64,000 bases of DNA from positions 2,914,001-2,978,000 of the forward strand of contig NZ_OY771475.1 in assembly GCF_963674635.1 (NCBI RefSeq), written 5' to 3'. Source of the DNA: Breoghania sp. Lineage in GTDB: Bacteria > Pseudomonadota > Alphaproteobacteria > Rhizobiales > Stappiaceae. The translations under genes and the position numbers were made by a program. Numbering within the stretch: position 1 is the stretch's first letter; the number at the start of each line of letters is the position of its first letter. The notes beneath the pieces are model-generated. The model saw nothing but the letters and a program-made list of their open reading frames with translations, did not search any database and had not been told where the DNA came from. This document shows positions 18,370 to 26,777 of this stretch, piece by piece.

Positions 18370-20677
18370 TTAGTCCTCGTTCGTTCTTAGTTCTGTATGT
18401 CGAATGCGCGTCGCATGCTTGCTTGACCTCAAATCCAGCCCTTGCCGTAACCACCGCAAACAAACGCTCTACCGCATGGGCTAGCGTTCCATCGACTTGC
18501 CCGAGTTCATCTTCAAATTGGTCAGCTTTAAGATCGAGTTCATCGAGCTTAGCCAAGGCCTCAACTCGGAACCAAAACATCGAACCTGCAACAAAATCGC
18601 AATTATAGCTACCGGTTAGTTCATCCATCCCAAGAGCGTCAAACAATCTGTCCAACCAAGCTCTGTTGAGGACGTTCCTGTTCGGTTCGCCCAAATTCAG
18701 TAGCGAGCCATTTGGGGCGATGATCCCAAGTGACTGGTCTTCCTGAAAACGGGCGAGAATTCGCTCAACATTGGCTTTTGAGCCTAAGAGGCTATTCAAC
18801 GCCCCGCCGCGCAGCTGGTTTCCATCTGAGCGTTGCGGAGACCTCTTACCGTGAATTTTGCACGCAACCTCATATCCTTCCTTTCTAAGAAACCGTAAGG
18901 CATGCAAGAAAGGTTGGATGTCGCGCCCTCGATTGGGAAAAATTGCCAACCGGGCATTCGGGAAGCTGTCTATGATTGCCTTGCATCGCTGCGGTGGGAT
19001 GTTCGCGCTGACAGAGAAAAACACATCGGCCTGATTTACCGCTTTGATGTGTTCTTGGAGCTCTTCAAAAAGCTCATCATAATAGAGATGAGCGACAACC
19101 GCAGTATTATTTTCTTTTTTATAGCGGGTTTGTGACTCGAGAACCATCTCCTCGACTTCTGGATTTACTGGAAGAAATTCGCGGGCCACGTTCGCAGTAG
19201 CGTGAAGATAAGCATAGCCGTATTTCCTGTCGGGCTCCAAATGAGCCCCTTCAGCCCACTCGTTCCAAGCGTTGATAAATACGAAGGGTGGGTGGTTCTT
19301 ATCTGCCTGTGATCGCTGATATGTCCAATCACATACACTGCGCAACCAAGTGGCATAAGCTTGGGGGGAGGAGCCGAAGAAAGTGTGACCAGCTCCTGGC
19401 TTTCTAGCCTCATTGTCCCAACTGGGAAATACAGTTTTCAGCAGCGGATATTCGGAGGTCTTCTGAGCTGCGAAGCCAGTCGCTATATCGGTGAAAGAAT
19501 ATATATTTCCACTGTATTTTGGATCAATTATCTCCAGTTGATCGTTGACTCGCGCTGCTGGCATCTGATGCGGGGGGAACTCCACAGCAGCATCAAAACC
19601 ATATGGTCGCGGATCCGTCACCTCAAACGAGCGGGCGGCGATAAGGTAGATCTCTCCTATTCCCGCCTCTTTGCATCTATCACGCCAACGCTGCGCAGTT
19701 TCTTTCGCATTTGGCAATATAGAGGCGCGGTAAACGATTAGGATCGGCTTTCCCTGAAAACGGATGTAACGTTCGTCCGAAAAAACGGGAATTAGATCAT
19801 CGATAAAAGCAATATCATCTTCCGGAGAGTGTTTTTGCTCGATCAGGATTTCACTATCCTGACCATCCCACCGCCTTGTCCAGTTTTCGTTAGCCCAGCA
19901 CAAGCAAAACGGGATATCTATCTCTTTTGCTGCCAGCAATTGGTTGACCGGACGCTCAAGCAATCTTTTCCCGCCAAACCAATAATGATGAAAGCAGAAA
20001 CCTCTTATGCCATACATTTGAGCCAATGCCGCCTGTTGCCGCATGACATCTGGCAATCGCAAGTCGTAGAAGCCGAGTTCCCCAGGCAAATGAGGCTGAT
20101 AGTGCCCCAAAAACTGAGGCTTCGCCTTTGAAACATTCGTCCATTCGGTGAAGCCAGCCCCCCACCACTCATCGTTCTCAGGGATTGGATGAAACTGCGG
20201 CAAATAGAATGCTATTAGAGAAAGGGGGTTTTCCGAAAAATCGATATATTCTTGCATCTTCGGAACGTAATCTAAGTCGATGCCCTCTGCCTTCTTTGAC
20301 GAAGAGAGCACCTGATTAATATATAGACTATAGCTCTGAAGCTTCTTGGAAAGGCCCGCTTCACTACTAGAGCCTTCATAAAGGTCCATTTCAGGCTGAG
20401 CACTTGGCCTTGGCCGACCCTCTTTCTCACCCCAATATATGTAATGGAGCAACGGATTAACCCCGGACCCCGCAACATCTGTCTGCATTTCCAGGTATTT
20501 AGCTGTATCGAAAGTCGGCGACGGATTACGCTGCAGCGCAGCCCCAAGCCACAGATAATGTTTGATTGGATCCATTCCGACCGCTCGAACGTCAGGATAG
20601 GTCTTGAGGTACCAATCCTCATCAAACAGGCCAGATTGACGTATTCTTTTGATGTCATCATCGATCGACGGGTACAT
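18353..20677 (-). CDS. GH99-like (WbsX) and RgpF-like glycan biosynthesis protein
   Basis: A 774-residue multidomain protein. Residues about 13-90 hold two copies of a short module (GLFDEDWYLKTYPDV then GMDPIKHYLWLG; the second begins FDTAKYLEM and ends HYIYWGEKEGRP). Residues 151-500 are a GH99-like WbsX domain with AFYLPQFHPIPENDEWWG, WANENWTRRWDG (261-272) and NAWNEWAEGAHLEPD (469-483). Residues about 526-745 resemble the rhamnan synthesis protein RgpF (VVAHLYYDELFEEL, LAIFPNRGRDIQPFL, CKIHGKRSPQR). Such proteins occur in O-antigen and capsule loci; the reaction is not established. It lies 29 bp after the coiled-coil sulfotransferase gene and shares its N-terminal module with that protein's C-terminus. 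Confidence 0.85.
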   Translation of the reverse strand: MYPSIDDDIKRIRQSGLFDEDWYLKTYPDVRAVGMDPIKHYLWLGAALQRNPSPTFDTAKYLEMQTDVAGSGVNPLLHYIYWGEKEGRPRPSAQPEMDLYEGSSSEAGLSKKLQSYSLYINQVLSSSKKAEGIDLDYVPKMQEYIDFSENPLSLIAFYLPQFHPIPENDEWWGAGFTEWTNVSKAKPQFLGHYQPHLPGELGFYDLRLPDVMRQQAALAQMYGIRGFCFHHYWFGGKRLLERPVNQLLAAKEIDIPFCLCWANENWTRRWDGQDSEILIEQKHSPEDDIAFIDDLIPVFSDERYIRFQGKPILIVYRASILPNAKETAQRWRDRCKEAGIGEIYLIAARSFEVTDPRPYGFDAAVEFPPHQMPAARVNDQLEIIDPKYSGNIYSFTDIATGFAAQKTSEYPLLKTVFPSWDNEARKPGAGHTFFGSSPQAYATWLRSVCDWTYQRSQADKNHPPFVFINAWNEWAEGAHLEPDRKYGYAYLHATANVAREFLPVNPEVEEMVLESQTRYKKENNTAVVAHLYYDELFEELQEHIKAVNQADVFFSVSANIPPQRCKAIIDSFPNARLAIFPNRGRDIQPFLHALRFLRKEGYEVACKIHGKRSPQRSDGNQLRGGALNSLLGSKANVERILARFQEDQSLGIIAPNGSLLNLGEPNRNVLNRAWLDRLFDALGMDELTGSYNCDFVAGSMFWFRVEALAKLDELDLKADQFEDELGQVDGTLAHAVERLFAVVTARAGFEVKQACDAHSTYRTKNERGLNGSHR

Positions 20678-20706
20678 CGGATAGCCCCTTGAGCACAGAT
20701 ACTTAT

Positions 20707-22407
20707 CTATTTTTTGTCATTATTTCGGCGCGCAGCATGAAAGAGCGATGCGATCGCAGCGTTGGGGGCACGACCTTCTTGAGCACCGTAGCGAACATAA
20801 TGTATATGCGGGTCACAACCGGCATCAACAACATCCGCATTATTCTTCAGATACCACTTTACATCAAATAGGCCGGATTTTTGTATTCGCGCTATCTTGC
20901 GTCTCAAGCCTATTTTCACACCAAACAAAGACACCTCCGGACCACGAGTTAATTCAGATATCAGCCGACTAATTTCACTCTCTGCGGTGACAGAAAGCGA
21001 CCGCATTTGTCTGTCACTATCATAAATCAAACTTGTTAACTTCGCGATTTCATCAAACCGCTCCTGAAGTACCTGTTCAATCTTGGATTTAGATGCGTCA
21101 GCCTTTTCGGCCTCTGCCGTTTTTTCATTTATTATGAAAGTTTGAGCGTCGATCGATTTTTTTAGCCTTTTAATCTCTTCAGCTTGGGCTTCGAAAGCGG
21201 AAGCTAACCTCATATGCTCGGCTCGCAATTCCTCCAATCGCTCTACTTCTTTTTGGGTTGCAGAAAGAACTTCTGTAATCCTCTCGCCCTCAGCTTTAGA
21301 TTGGCGCAGTGCGGTCTCAGCTTGAGCAATCCGGCCTCGTAGGGCGTCCAATTCTGCTTCTGCTTCGCGAACTGCACTGGTGTGGCCTTCGAGATCGCTC
21401 ATAAGGCGGGCAATCTCACCATCTCTCTCCGCCAATCCCCTCCGCAATTCGGTCTCAAGCTTGGAAAAGTGTCTCACCCTCTCAACAGCATTTTGCCCGG
21501 CGGCAATCAGCCGCCCAAAGGCTGGCCCCGCCGCGTTGAGCTCTGCGCGTATCTGATCAAGGTCGGCATGATCATTCTTTCTTTCGCCCCCCTCAGACCA
21601 ACTTAAGAGAATTCGAAACGTCTCTCGCAACCAGAAGGAAAGTTCAGTATTTTCAAGGACGCTCCCTGGGAGCTCTTGGTGATGTCGATGCCTCATCGAT
21701 AGGAAAGAGCTGATTTCTTCGTGGGCCTTTTCCGAAAACCTTGGCCATGTGATTCCGAATGCGGTTTCTCCACGCGCCATCACGATTGTCCAGTCAGACA
21801 TCAATTGATCGTAAGTTGGAAAGAAGCGAGGCAGACCGCGGGATACCGCCTCTGCATCAAGCACATGGCGCAGCCACAAGAGATGGCTGAACATGGGATC
21901 CAATCCATCCCGGGCCTGTAGTGAGGCGGCCACCTCTAGCGGATTGCGTAGTGGCAAGATGATCAACGGGTCCACCCCGGAGATACGCAAAATATCCTTC
22001 CAAAAGGGGAAAAGACGGCAAATCCGCGGATCCTTTAGAACAAATAGGCGGGAGGCGCCATATTCGCTCTCTAGCACCTTCAGCGCTTCGCTACGATAAG
22101 GTTCAGCTTTAGGTGTCCGCATCCAATCTGGATCGAATTCCTGCCAATCGGCCCAATGCGTGCCGGCGGATTCCAGAATCCGGCTATTGAGCTGCATGAT
22201 ACTATTGGGCTCCCAATGCCCAGTCTCATTGCCTTTGCTTTCCCCCACCGGCGACTTGGGTAGGTCACACCCAACTAGGCTAATAACGCGAGTTAAAGCA
22301 CTTGTTCCAGAGCGGTGCATTCCAAGTACAACAACTGCTTTTCGCCCTTCATCCTGCATGATTTGATTTTGCTGTAGGCTGACATCAACGTTTAGACCGT
22401 CATTCAT
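20707..22407 (-). CDS. Sulfotransferase with coiled-coil linker and C-terminal module
   Basis: A 566-residue protein. The P-loop GMHRSGTSAL at residues 29-38 binds PAPS in sulfotransferases; LPLRNPLEVAASLQARD is the matching 3'-phosphate motif. From about residue 285 to 480 the sequence is heptad-rich and strongly charged (long coiled coil). The last 55 residues contain GLFDVKWYLKNNADV and GCDPHIHYVRYGAQEGRAPN, the same module that opens the next gene's product. It probably sulfates a cell-surface glycan, with the coiled coil tethering or oligomerising the enzyme (inference). First gene of the minus-strand cluster with the GH99/RgpF and methyltransferase genes. Confidence 0.85.
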   Translation of the reverse strand: MNDGLNVDVSLQQNQIMQDEGRKAVVVLGMHRSGTSALTRVISLVGCDLPKSPVGESKGNETGHWEPNSIMQLNSRILESAGTHWADWQEFDPDWMRTPKAEPYRSEALKVLESEYGASRLFVLKDPRICRLFPFWKDILRISGVDPLIILPLRNPLEVAASLQARDGLDPMFSHLLWLRHVLDAEAVSRGLPRFFPTYDQLMSDWTIVMARGETAFGITWPRFSEKAHEEISSFLSMRHRHHQELPGSVLENTELSFWLRETFRILLSWSEGGERKNDHADLDQIRAELNAAGPAFGRLIAAGQNAVERVRHFSKLETELRRGLAERDGEIARLMSDLEGHTSAVREAEAELDALRGRIAQAETALRQSKAEGERITEVLSATQKEVERLEELRAEHMRLASAFEAQAEEIKRLKKSIDAQTFIINEKTAEAEKADASKSKIEQVLQERFDEIAKLTSLIYDSDRQMRSLSVTAESEISRLISELTRGPEVSLFGVKIGLRRKIARIQKSGLFDVKWYLKNNADVVDAGCDPHIHYVRYGAQEGRAPNAAIASLFHAARRNNDKK

Positions 22408-22576
22408 AGACTCGCACCGTACCCGACTGCAGGTTCGACCAAGGGTCGATCATCGCCCCTTAGAGCATATGAAAGGAACATTTGCCAAGCTCAAGCCCCG
22501 CCTTTCTACCGTGTTTTAGCGGCCTGGATCGACCATGTCAGGCCGAGGCTTCATGGCGCATATTCAGTCTGCTTGC

Positions 22577-23323
22577 TCAGATCAGAACGTCTGTTCCCGA
22601 CTCTGCGCCGGCCTCTGTCAGGTATCCTTCCCTCAGCTCCCTCAAATTCTCCATCCGGGCAATCATGCGCTGAAGCTGTTCGAACATCGGGTCATTTTTC
22701 ATCGCTTCGTAATCGAGGGATTGCTGAATCCCTTCCGCAGAGGGGAGCCCTTCGAATTCCGCTTGGGTTATCGCCGTATCTGCTTTGACGATCTCGCCCC
22801 CAAGAAAATCGGAGATCTGTTCGGCGCGGGCCTGGGCCAGATCGGGACCATTGGTGCCGTTGACCTCGCCCCGTAGGATATCCTTTAGCTTGGCTCCCAA
22901 TTCATTCTTCGAGGAGACGACCCCCTGATTGTCGATCGTCGCCACGATGTCTGCATCGACGAGAACCGCCGCATAGGTCTGCATCGCCGGATTGTCCTCG
23001 GGCGGAAACGCCTTGAGCGAGGCTTCGACCGCTTCCGTCCATGAGGTGTCAGTGTACCGGTATTCGAGATAGCGCGCGTTGGCTTTCAGACGCCGCTCCT
23101 CGCCGCCGATATGGGCTTGATATGCGTCTTCGGGCAGTTCGGCGATATTGACCGGCTTCAGGCCGCGTGAAGAAAGCAGCGTTGCCGCGAAATCGGCAAC
23201 GGAACGCGGCGCAGTGCCATCGACGCCGGTCTTCGATGCATTGCAGCCGCTTCTATGCTGGCTCGCCGTCAGTCCCTCCTGCTGTGGACCGCTATTCGCT
23301 TTGCCAAATCTGGTAGAATGGAA
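22577..23323 (-). CDS. Hypothetical protein, apparently 5'-truncated
   Basis: The minus frame is open from 23323 to the stop at 22577 (about 248 codons), yet the only ATG is at 22984, in the middle of consistent coding sequence (upstream it reads SVADFAATLLSSRGLKPVNI and EERRLKANARYLEYRYTDTS). The protein is acidic and helical, with the C-terminal part MFEQLQRMIARMENLRELRE. I do not recognise the family. Lack of a start suggests the 5' end was removed by rearrangement, so this is probably a gene fragment; ATG 22984 would give 135 residues. Confidence 0.45.
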   Translation of the reverse strand, partial: FHSTRFGKANSGPQQEGLTASQHRSGCNASKTGVDGTAPRSVADFAATLLSSRGLKPVNIAELPEDAYQAHIGGEERRLKANARYLEYRYTDTSWTEAVEASLKAFPPEDNPAMQTYAAVLVDADIVATIDNQGVVSSKNELGAKLKDILRGEVNGTNGPDLAQARAEQISDFLGGEIVKADTAITQAEFEGLPSAEGIQQSLDYEAMKNDPMFEQLQRMIARMENLRELREGYLTEAGAESGTDVLI

Positions 23324-23326
23324 CTA

Positions 23327-24075
23327 GTAATCGCGATATGACGCTGATCCTAACGTCGCCATCGAAATCTCCCGTAATAAACGCACTGCCTGTTACGCAA
23401 TTCTCACGCCAATCAGCCAAGAATAGCCAACACGTTGTAATTCATTTTTTTTGCTTTTTTGCTTTGAAACCAGAGGCTTCCAGCCGGTAGATTTTACCAA
23501 GCTGCATAGGCAATGTTTTCCCAGGGCCATCCGGGCCCATGCGACAGAAACGTGCACTCGATGTCACACAAGTTCTCTCCGCAGATGAAGCGATCTGTTC
23601 TTGTCGTAGATGAGGCGACTGCCGCTGACACTCCCTAGCCCTACATCATGCAGCTCCTGCGCCTCCTGAGGCTGGATCTGACAGGCATGGTCGCTCCCCA
23701 CTTTCTCGCACAGCAGAGTCTATGAAAAGAGCTTGAGGACCGGCTCCCGCTCTTGCACGGTCTCACCCCAGACAGAGGAAACTCATATAGACCACTGATG
23801 GCAGCAGGACATGACATTGCGACACCTTGAGGCCAATCGCGCCCTGGCCCGAGCGCCTGCCCTGCGCAACGATTATCGCCGAATACGGCATCTTGCAACA
23901 TGAGGGCGGCTAGCGCACCGTCGGTTTGGCCGCAAATGTTCTCGTTCTATTGCGGAAAAATCGCCCGCGGATGTCCGCGGGTCCAAGAACCTTGAATCTC
24001 ATGATGGGTTGTGAGACGGGCCGAAAGGCGTCAGAAAAATCGACGCCAATAAAATCAACTAAATACAAGTACAAA
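23327..24075. other. Spacer without recognisable genes
   Basis: About 750 bp between the truncated hypothetical gene and the tRNA. Short frames at 23641-23901 show no family features. Some A/T-rich tracts occur near 23420-23480. This is the junction between the mosaic accessory region and the conserved chromosome. Confidence 0.4.
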
Positions 24076-24165
24076 TGGCGGAGAGAGAGGGATTCGAACC
24101 CTCGGAACGCTTGCGCGCTCAACGGTTTTCGAGACCGCCCCGTTCGACCACTCCGGCACCTCTCC
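24076..24165 (-). tRNA. tRNA-Ser(CGA)
   Basis: On the minus strand the sequence folds as a class II tRNA of 90 nt. The acceptor stem GGAGAGG pairs with TCTCTCC before the discriminator G and an encoded CCA; the T arm is GAGGG-TTCGAAT-CCCTC; the anticodon loop reads CTCGAAA with anticodon CGA; and there is a long variable arm (GAGCGCGCAAGCGTTC) as in serine tRNAs. Its 3' end faces the accessory region, the usual side for island integration. Confidence 0.95.
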
Positions 24166-24779
24166 GCAAGGGCCGCCATGTCTTCTGGCGGCGCGGAACA
24201 TACACAGGGGGGCACATGGGCGCAAGGCCCCGCGCGCGCATTTCACATGCCCGACCGCAATCTTGCCACCGCAGGCCGCAAAAGCCGTGCAAACCGCTAC
24301 GGGACCCTCCCCCGCCTTGCCCACCCCCTTGTGGGAACCGGGCCTGCGCCGACGGACTTGCGACAAGGCACCCGGGCCCGCGAGGAAGACATGCGATACG
24401 CCAAACGCGCTCTTTTCCCCGCCGATTCAGGACGGCCAGCACCGTCATCTGCTGCCCGCACGTCCGTTTGGCACCTCCCGGATTCGGGGCCTCGACACCC
24501 CAAATTCGCGAAAAACGGCGGCTGACCGCCGGAATTGTCGCATCAAGCGTTGACGCGAGGGGGTGAAACCGTATATTGCGCTGGCTTCGCGCATGGCGGG
24601 ATTTCTCGCCCAACGCGCTGCCCGAGGCTCTCCGACGCTTCAGCCGGTCTTGGCCCCCAGCAAGGGACCAAGACAAAAGCGTCCGCCAAAGTCCGCTGTC
24701 ATGCGGCGCCGAAGGGTGCGCACAAGGTTCGCAGAGTACCAATGAAAGGTACCGGCGACAAACTGTAAGGACCTCAGCG
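24166..24779. other. Upstream region of rplU
   Basis: About 600 bp between the tRNA and rplU. No protein gene is convincing in any frame. The last 100 bp should contain the rplU-rpmA promoter and leader; I could not define a leader structure. Confidence 0.4.
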
Positions 24780-25394
24780 ATGTTCGCTGTTATCAAGACG
24801 GGCGGCAAGCAGTACCGCGTTGCCGCAGACGACCTGGTCAAGGTCGAGAAGATTTCCGGCGAAGCCGGTGACACCGTGACCTTCGACACCGTTCTCATGA
24901 TCGGTGGCGAAACGGAAACGACGATCGGCACCCCGACCGTCGAAGGTGCCTCCGTCGCCGGTGAAGTGGTGGAACAGGCGCGCACGCGGAAGATCATCGT
25001 CTTCAAGAAGAAGCGCCGCCAGAACTACCGCCGCAAGAAGGGTCACCGCCAGGAGGTGACGCTGGTCCGGATCACCGACATCCTGACCGGTGGCGCCAAG
25101 CCGAAGGCCGCCAAGAAGGCAGCCAAGGCCGCTCCGGCCGAGAAGGCCTCCGAGACCACCGCTGCTTCGGCAGCACAGGCTGAAGCCGCATCCGGCGGCG
25201 ACGACCTGAAGAAGCTTTCGGGCCTCGGCCCGGCGATCGAGAAGAAGCTCAATGCCGCGGGTATCACCACCTATGCGCAGATTGCTTCCATGACCGCCGA
25301 GGACGTGGCGCGCGTCGAGGAAGAGGCCGGCATCAAGGGCCGTTTCGAGCGCGACAACTGGGTCGAGCAGGCCAAGGAACTCGCCGGCAAGTAA
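24780..25394 (+). CDS. rplU: 50S ribosomal protein L21, with C-terminal extension
   Basis: Residues 1-102 are L21: MFAVIKTGGKQYRV start, KIIVFKKKRRQNYRRKKGHR RNA-binding segment and a TLVRITDI end. L21 binds 23S rRNA in the large subunit. Residues 103-140 are an Ala/Lys-rich linker, and 141-204 form an added domain with a helix-hairpin-helix-like GLGPAIEKKLNAAGI and an EDVARVEEEAGIKGRF segment. The total of 204 residues is about twice the usual length; such extensions occur in several Alphaproteobacteria. The open frame extends upstream, but the start is set by homology. It is followed by rpmA after 97 bp, the standard order. Confidence 0.97.
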   Translation: MFAVIKTGGKQYRVAADDLVKVEKISGEAGDTVTFDTVLMIGGETETTIGTPTVEGASVAGEVVEQARTRKIIVFKKKRRQNYRRKKGHRQEVTLVRITDILTGGAKPKAAKKAAKAAPAEKASETTAASAAQAEAASGGDDLKKLSGLGPAIEKKLNAAGITTYAQIASMTAEDVARVEEEAGIKGRFERDNWVEQAKELAGK

Positions 25395-25491
25395 GCCGCA
25401 GGCGAAGACACGAAATTGACGGGGTATCCCGGACACGCCTGGCATGGACGCCAGTGCGCCGGATAGGCCCGAAGGATCAGGAGAGTACGTC

Positions 25492-25761
25492 ATGGCTCAC
25501 AAAAAAGCAGGCGGTTCGTCGCGTAACGGTCGCGATTCTGCAGGTCGCCGTCTTGGCGTGAAGAAGTTCGGTGGCGAGGCCGTCATTCCGGGCAACATCA
25601 TTCTGCGTCAGCGCGGCACCAAGTGGCATCCCGGCACCAATGTCGGCATGGGCAAGGACCACACGATTTTTGCCAAGGTCGAAGGCCATGTCACGTTTAC
25701 GGCGAAAGCCAATGGCCGAACCTACGTATCCGTCCTTCCGACGATGGAAGCAGCGGAATAA
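25492..25761 (+). CDS. rpmA: 50S ribosomal protein L27
   Basis: An 89-residue protein beginning MAHKKAGGSSRNGRDSAGRR, the strongly conserved L27 N-terminus that reaches the peptidyl transferase centre; GTKWHPGTNVGMGKDHT follows. The start at 25492 has a GGAG site at 25480-25483. A strong terminator follows at 25836, so rplU-rpmA forms its own unit. Confidence 0.98.
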   Translation: MAHKKAGGSSRNGRDSAGRRLGVKKFGGEAVIPGNIILRQRGTKWHPGTNVGMGKDHTIFAKVEGHVTFTAKANGRTYVSVLPTMEAAE

Positions 25762-25835
25762 TTCCCGGCATATGAGTTCATCAGATTGCCGGGGTCTCAT
25801 CGACCCGGCGGTTTGAGAAGACCGGTCAAAGTTCA

Positions 25836-25873
25836 GGGGAGATGGGACACAAGACCCATCTCCCCTTTTCTTT
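25836..25873 (+). terminator. Rho-independent terminator after rpmA
   Basis: An 11-bp perfect stem (ggggagatggg with cccatctcccc) with an eight-base loop is followed by ttttctttt. It ends the rplU-rpmA unit 75 bp after the rpmA stop. Confidence 0.9.
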
Positions 25874-25906
25874 TGCGCCCGGGCAAGGGCCGATCGGAGA
25901 AATACA

Positions 25907-26539
25907 ATGGTTCTGGAAAGCGAAAGCCTCTTGGAAGGCGGAAGGTTAGAAGATCCCAGCAGTCTGTCGGCGGCTCGTCCGGCCCTGACGCTCGAGCGCG
26001 TGAAACTCGACCGTCCGACGATGGATGACGCCGCCGATATTGTATTCCTGGCCAATAACCGCCGCGTTGCGGAAATGCTTGCGAGCATGCCCCATCCCTA
26101 CGGCCTCGCAGCCGCCCGCAACTGGATCGAGAGCACACGCAATACGGAACCGGGCACGGCAAGCTATGCCGTGCGCCTGAAGTCCACGGGCCGCATCATC
26201 GGGGCCTGCGGATACCAGTTTGGCCCTGTGGGCCAGGGACGGGAGCCGGAACTTGGCTACTGGATCGGGGAACCTTTCTGGGGGCACGGCTATGCCACGG
26301 AAGCGGCGCAGGCGGTCATCGACCATGCCTTCACCGTTGCCGGCCACGATGCCGTCACTGCGTCGTGCCGCCTGACCAACCCCGCCTCGCGCAGGGTGAT
26401 CGAGAAGTGTGGCTTCCAGTATCGTGGCAGCGGCGTCATGCGCTCGCTTGCCCATGGCGGCGCAATGGTTCCGGTCGAGACCTATGTTCTCGACCGCAAG
26501 ACCTGGGACGCCCTGAAGGGCTGGCGCTCGGTCGGCTGA
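25907..26539 (+). CDS. GNAT-family N-acetyltransferase, RimJ/RimL-like
   Basis: This 210-residue protein has the Acetyltransf_3 pattern: a LTLERVKLDRPTMDDAADI start, GACGYQFGP, the acetyl-CoA strand ELGYWIGEPFWGHGYATEAA (about residues 116-135) and NPASRRVIEKCGFQYRG. RimJ/RimL-type enzymes acetylate N-termini of ribosomal or other proteins; the target here is unknown. It lies between rpmA and obgE, a common place for such a gene in Rhizobiales. A terminator-like hairpin separates it from obgE. Confidence 0.88.
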   Translation: MVLESESLLEGGRLEDPSSLSAARPALTLERVKLDRPTMDDAADIVFLANNRRVAEMLASMPHPYGLAAARNWIESTRNTEPGTASYAVRLKSTGRIIGACGYQFGPVGQGREPELGYWIGEPFWGHGYATEAAQAVIDHAFTVAGHDAVTASCRLTNPASRRVIEKCGFQYRGSGVMRSLAHGGAMVPVETYVLDRKTWDALKGWRSVG

Positions 26540-26606
26540 GCCTGATCTGCCGTGCCGCGCCATCGGGTTTACAGCCAGATCCGGAGACCGGACGCCGATG
26601 AAACGG

Positions 26607-26650
26607 ACAGCCCGTGCCGGCCCGAGACGGGCGGCACGGGCTGTTTCGCT
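26607..26650 (+). terminator. Terminator-like hairpin between GNAT gene and obgE
   Basis: A 12-bp stem (acagcccgtgcc with ggcacgggctgt) is followed by a short T-containing tail (ttcgctt). It fits the end of the GNAT transcript; the weak T-tract lowers confidence. Confidence 0.65.
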
Positions 26651-26777
26651 TGTTGTGACGGCGGCAAATGACTGGCGGGCGAGACAGGCGATTGTAACTT
26701 GCCCCCGAAATCGGCTATTCACCGGGCACCCATGTGTCCGCTTCAACAATTGCGGCACGCAGAATTCGAGTACCAAC

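Noticed and set aside
23641..23901. Minus-strand 86-codon frame
   Set aside because: No family features or plausible start signal in the decayed spacer before the tRNA.
24076..24165. tRNA-Ser 3' end as a defined attachment site
   Set aside because: No second copy of the tRNA end and no integrase were seen in the window, so only the possibility is reported, not an att site.
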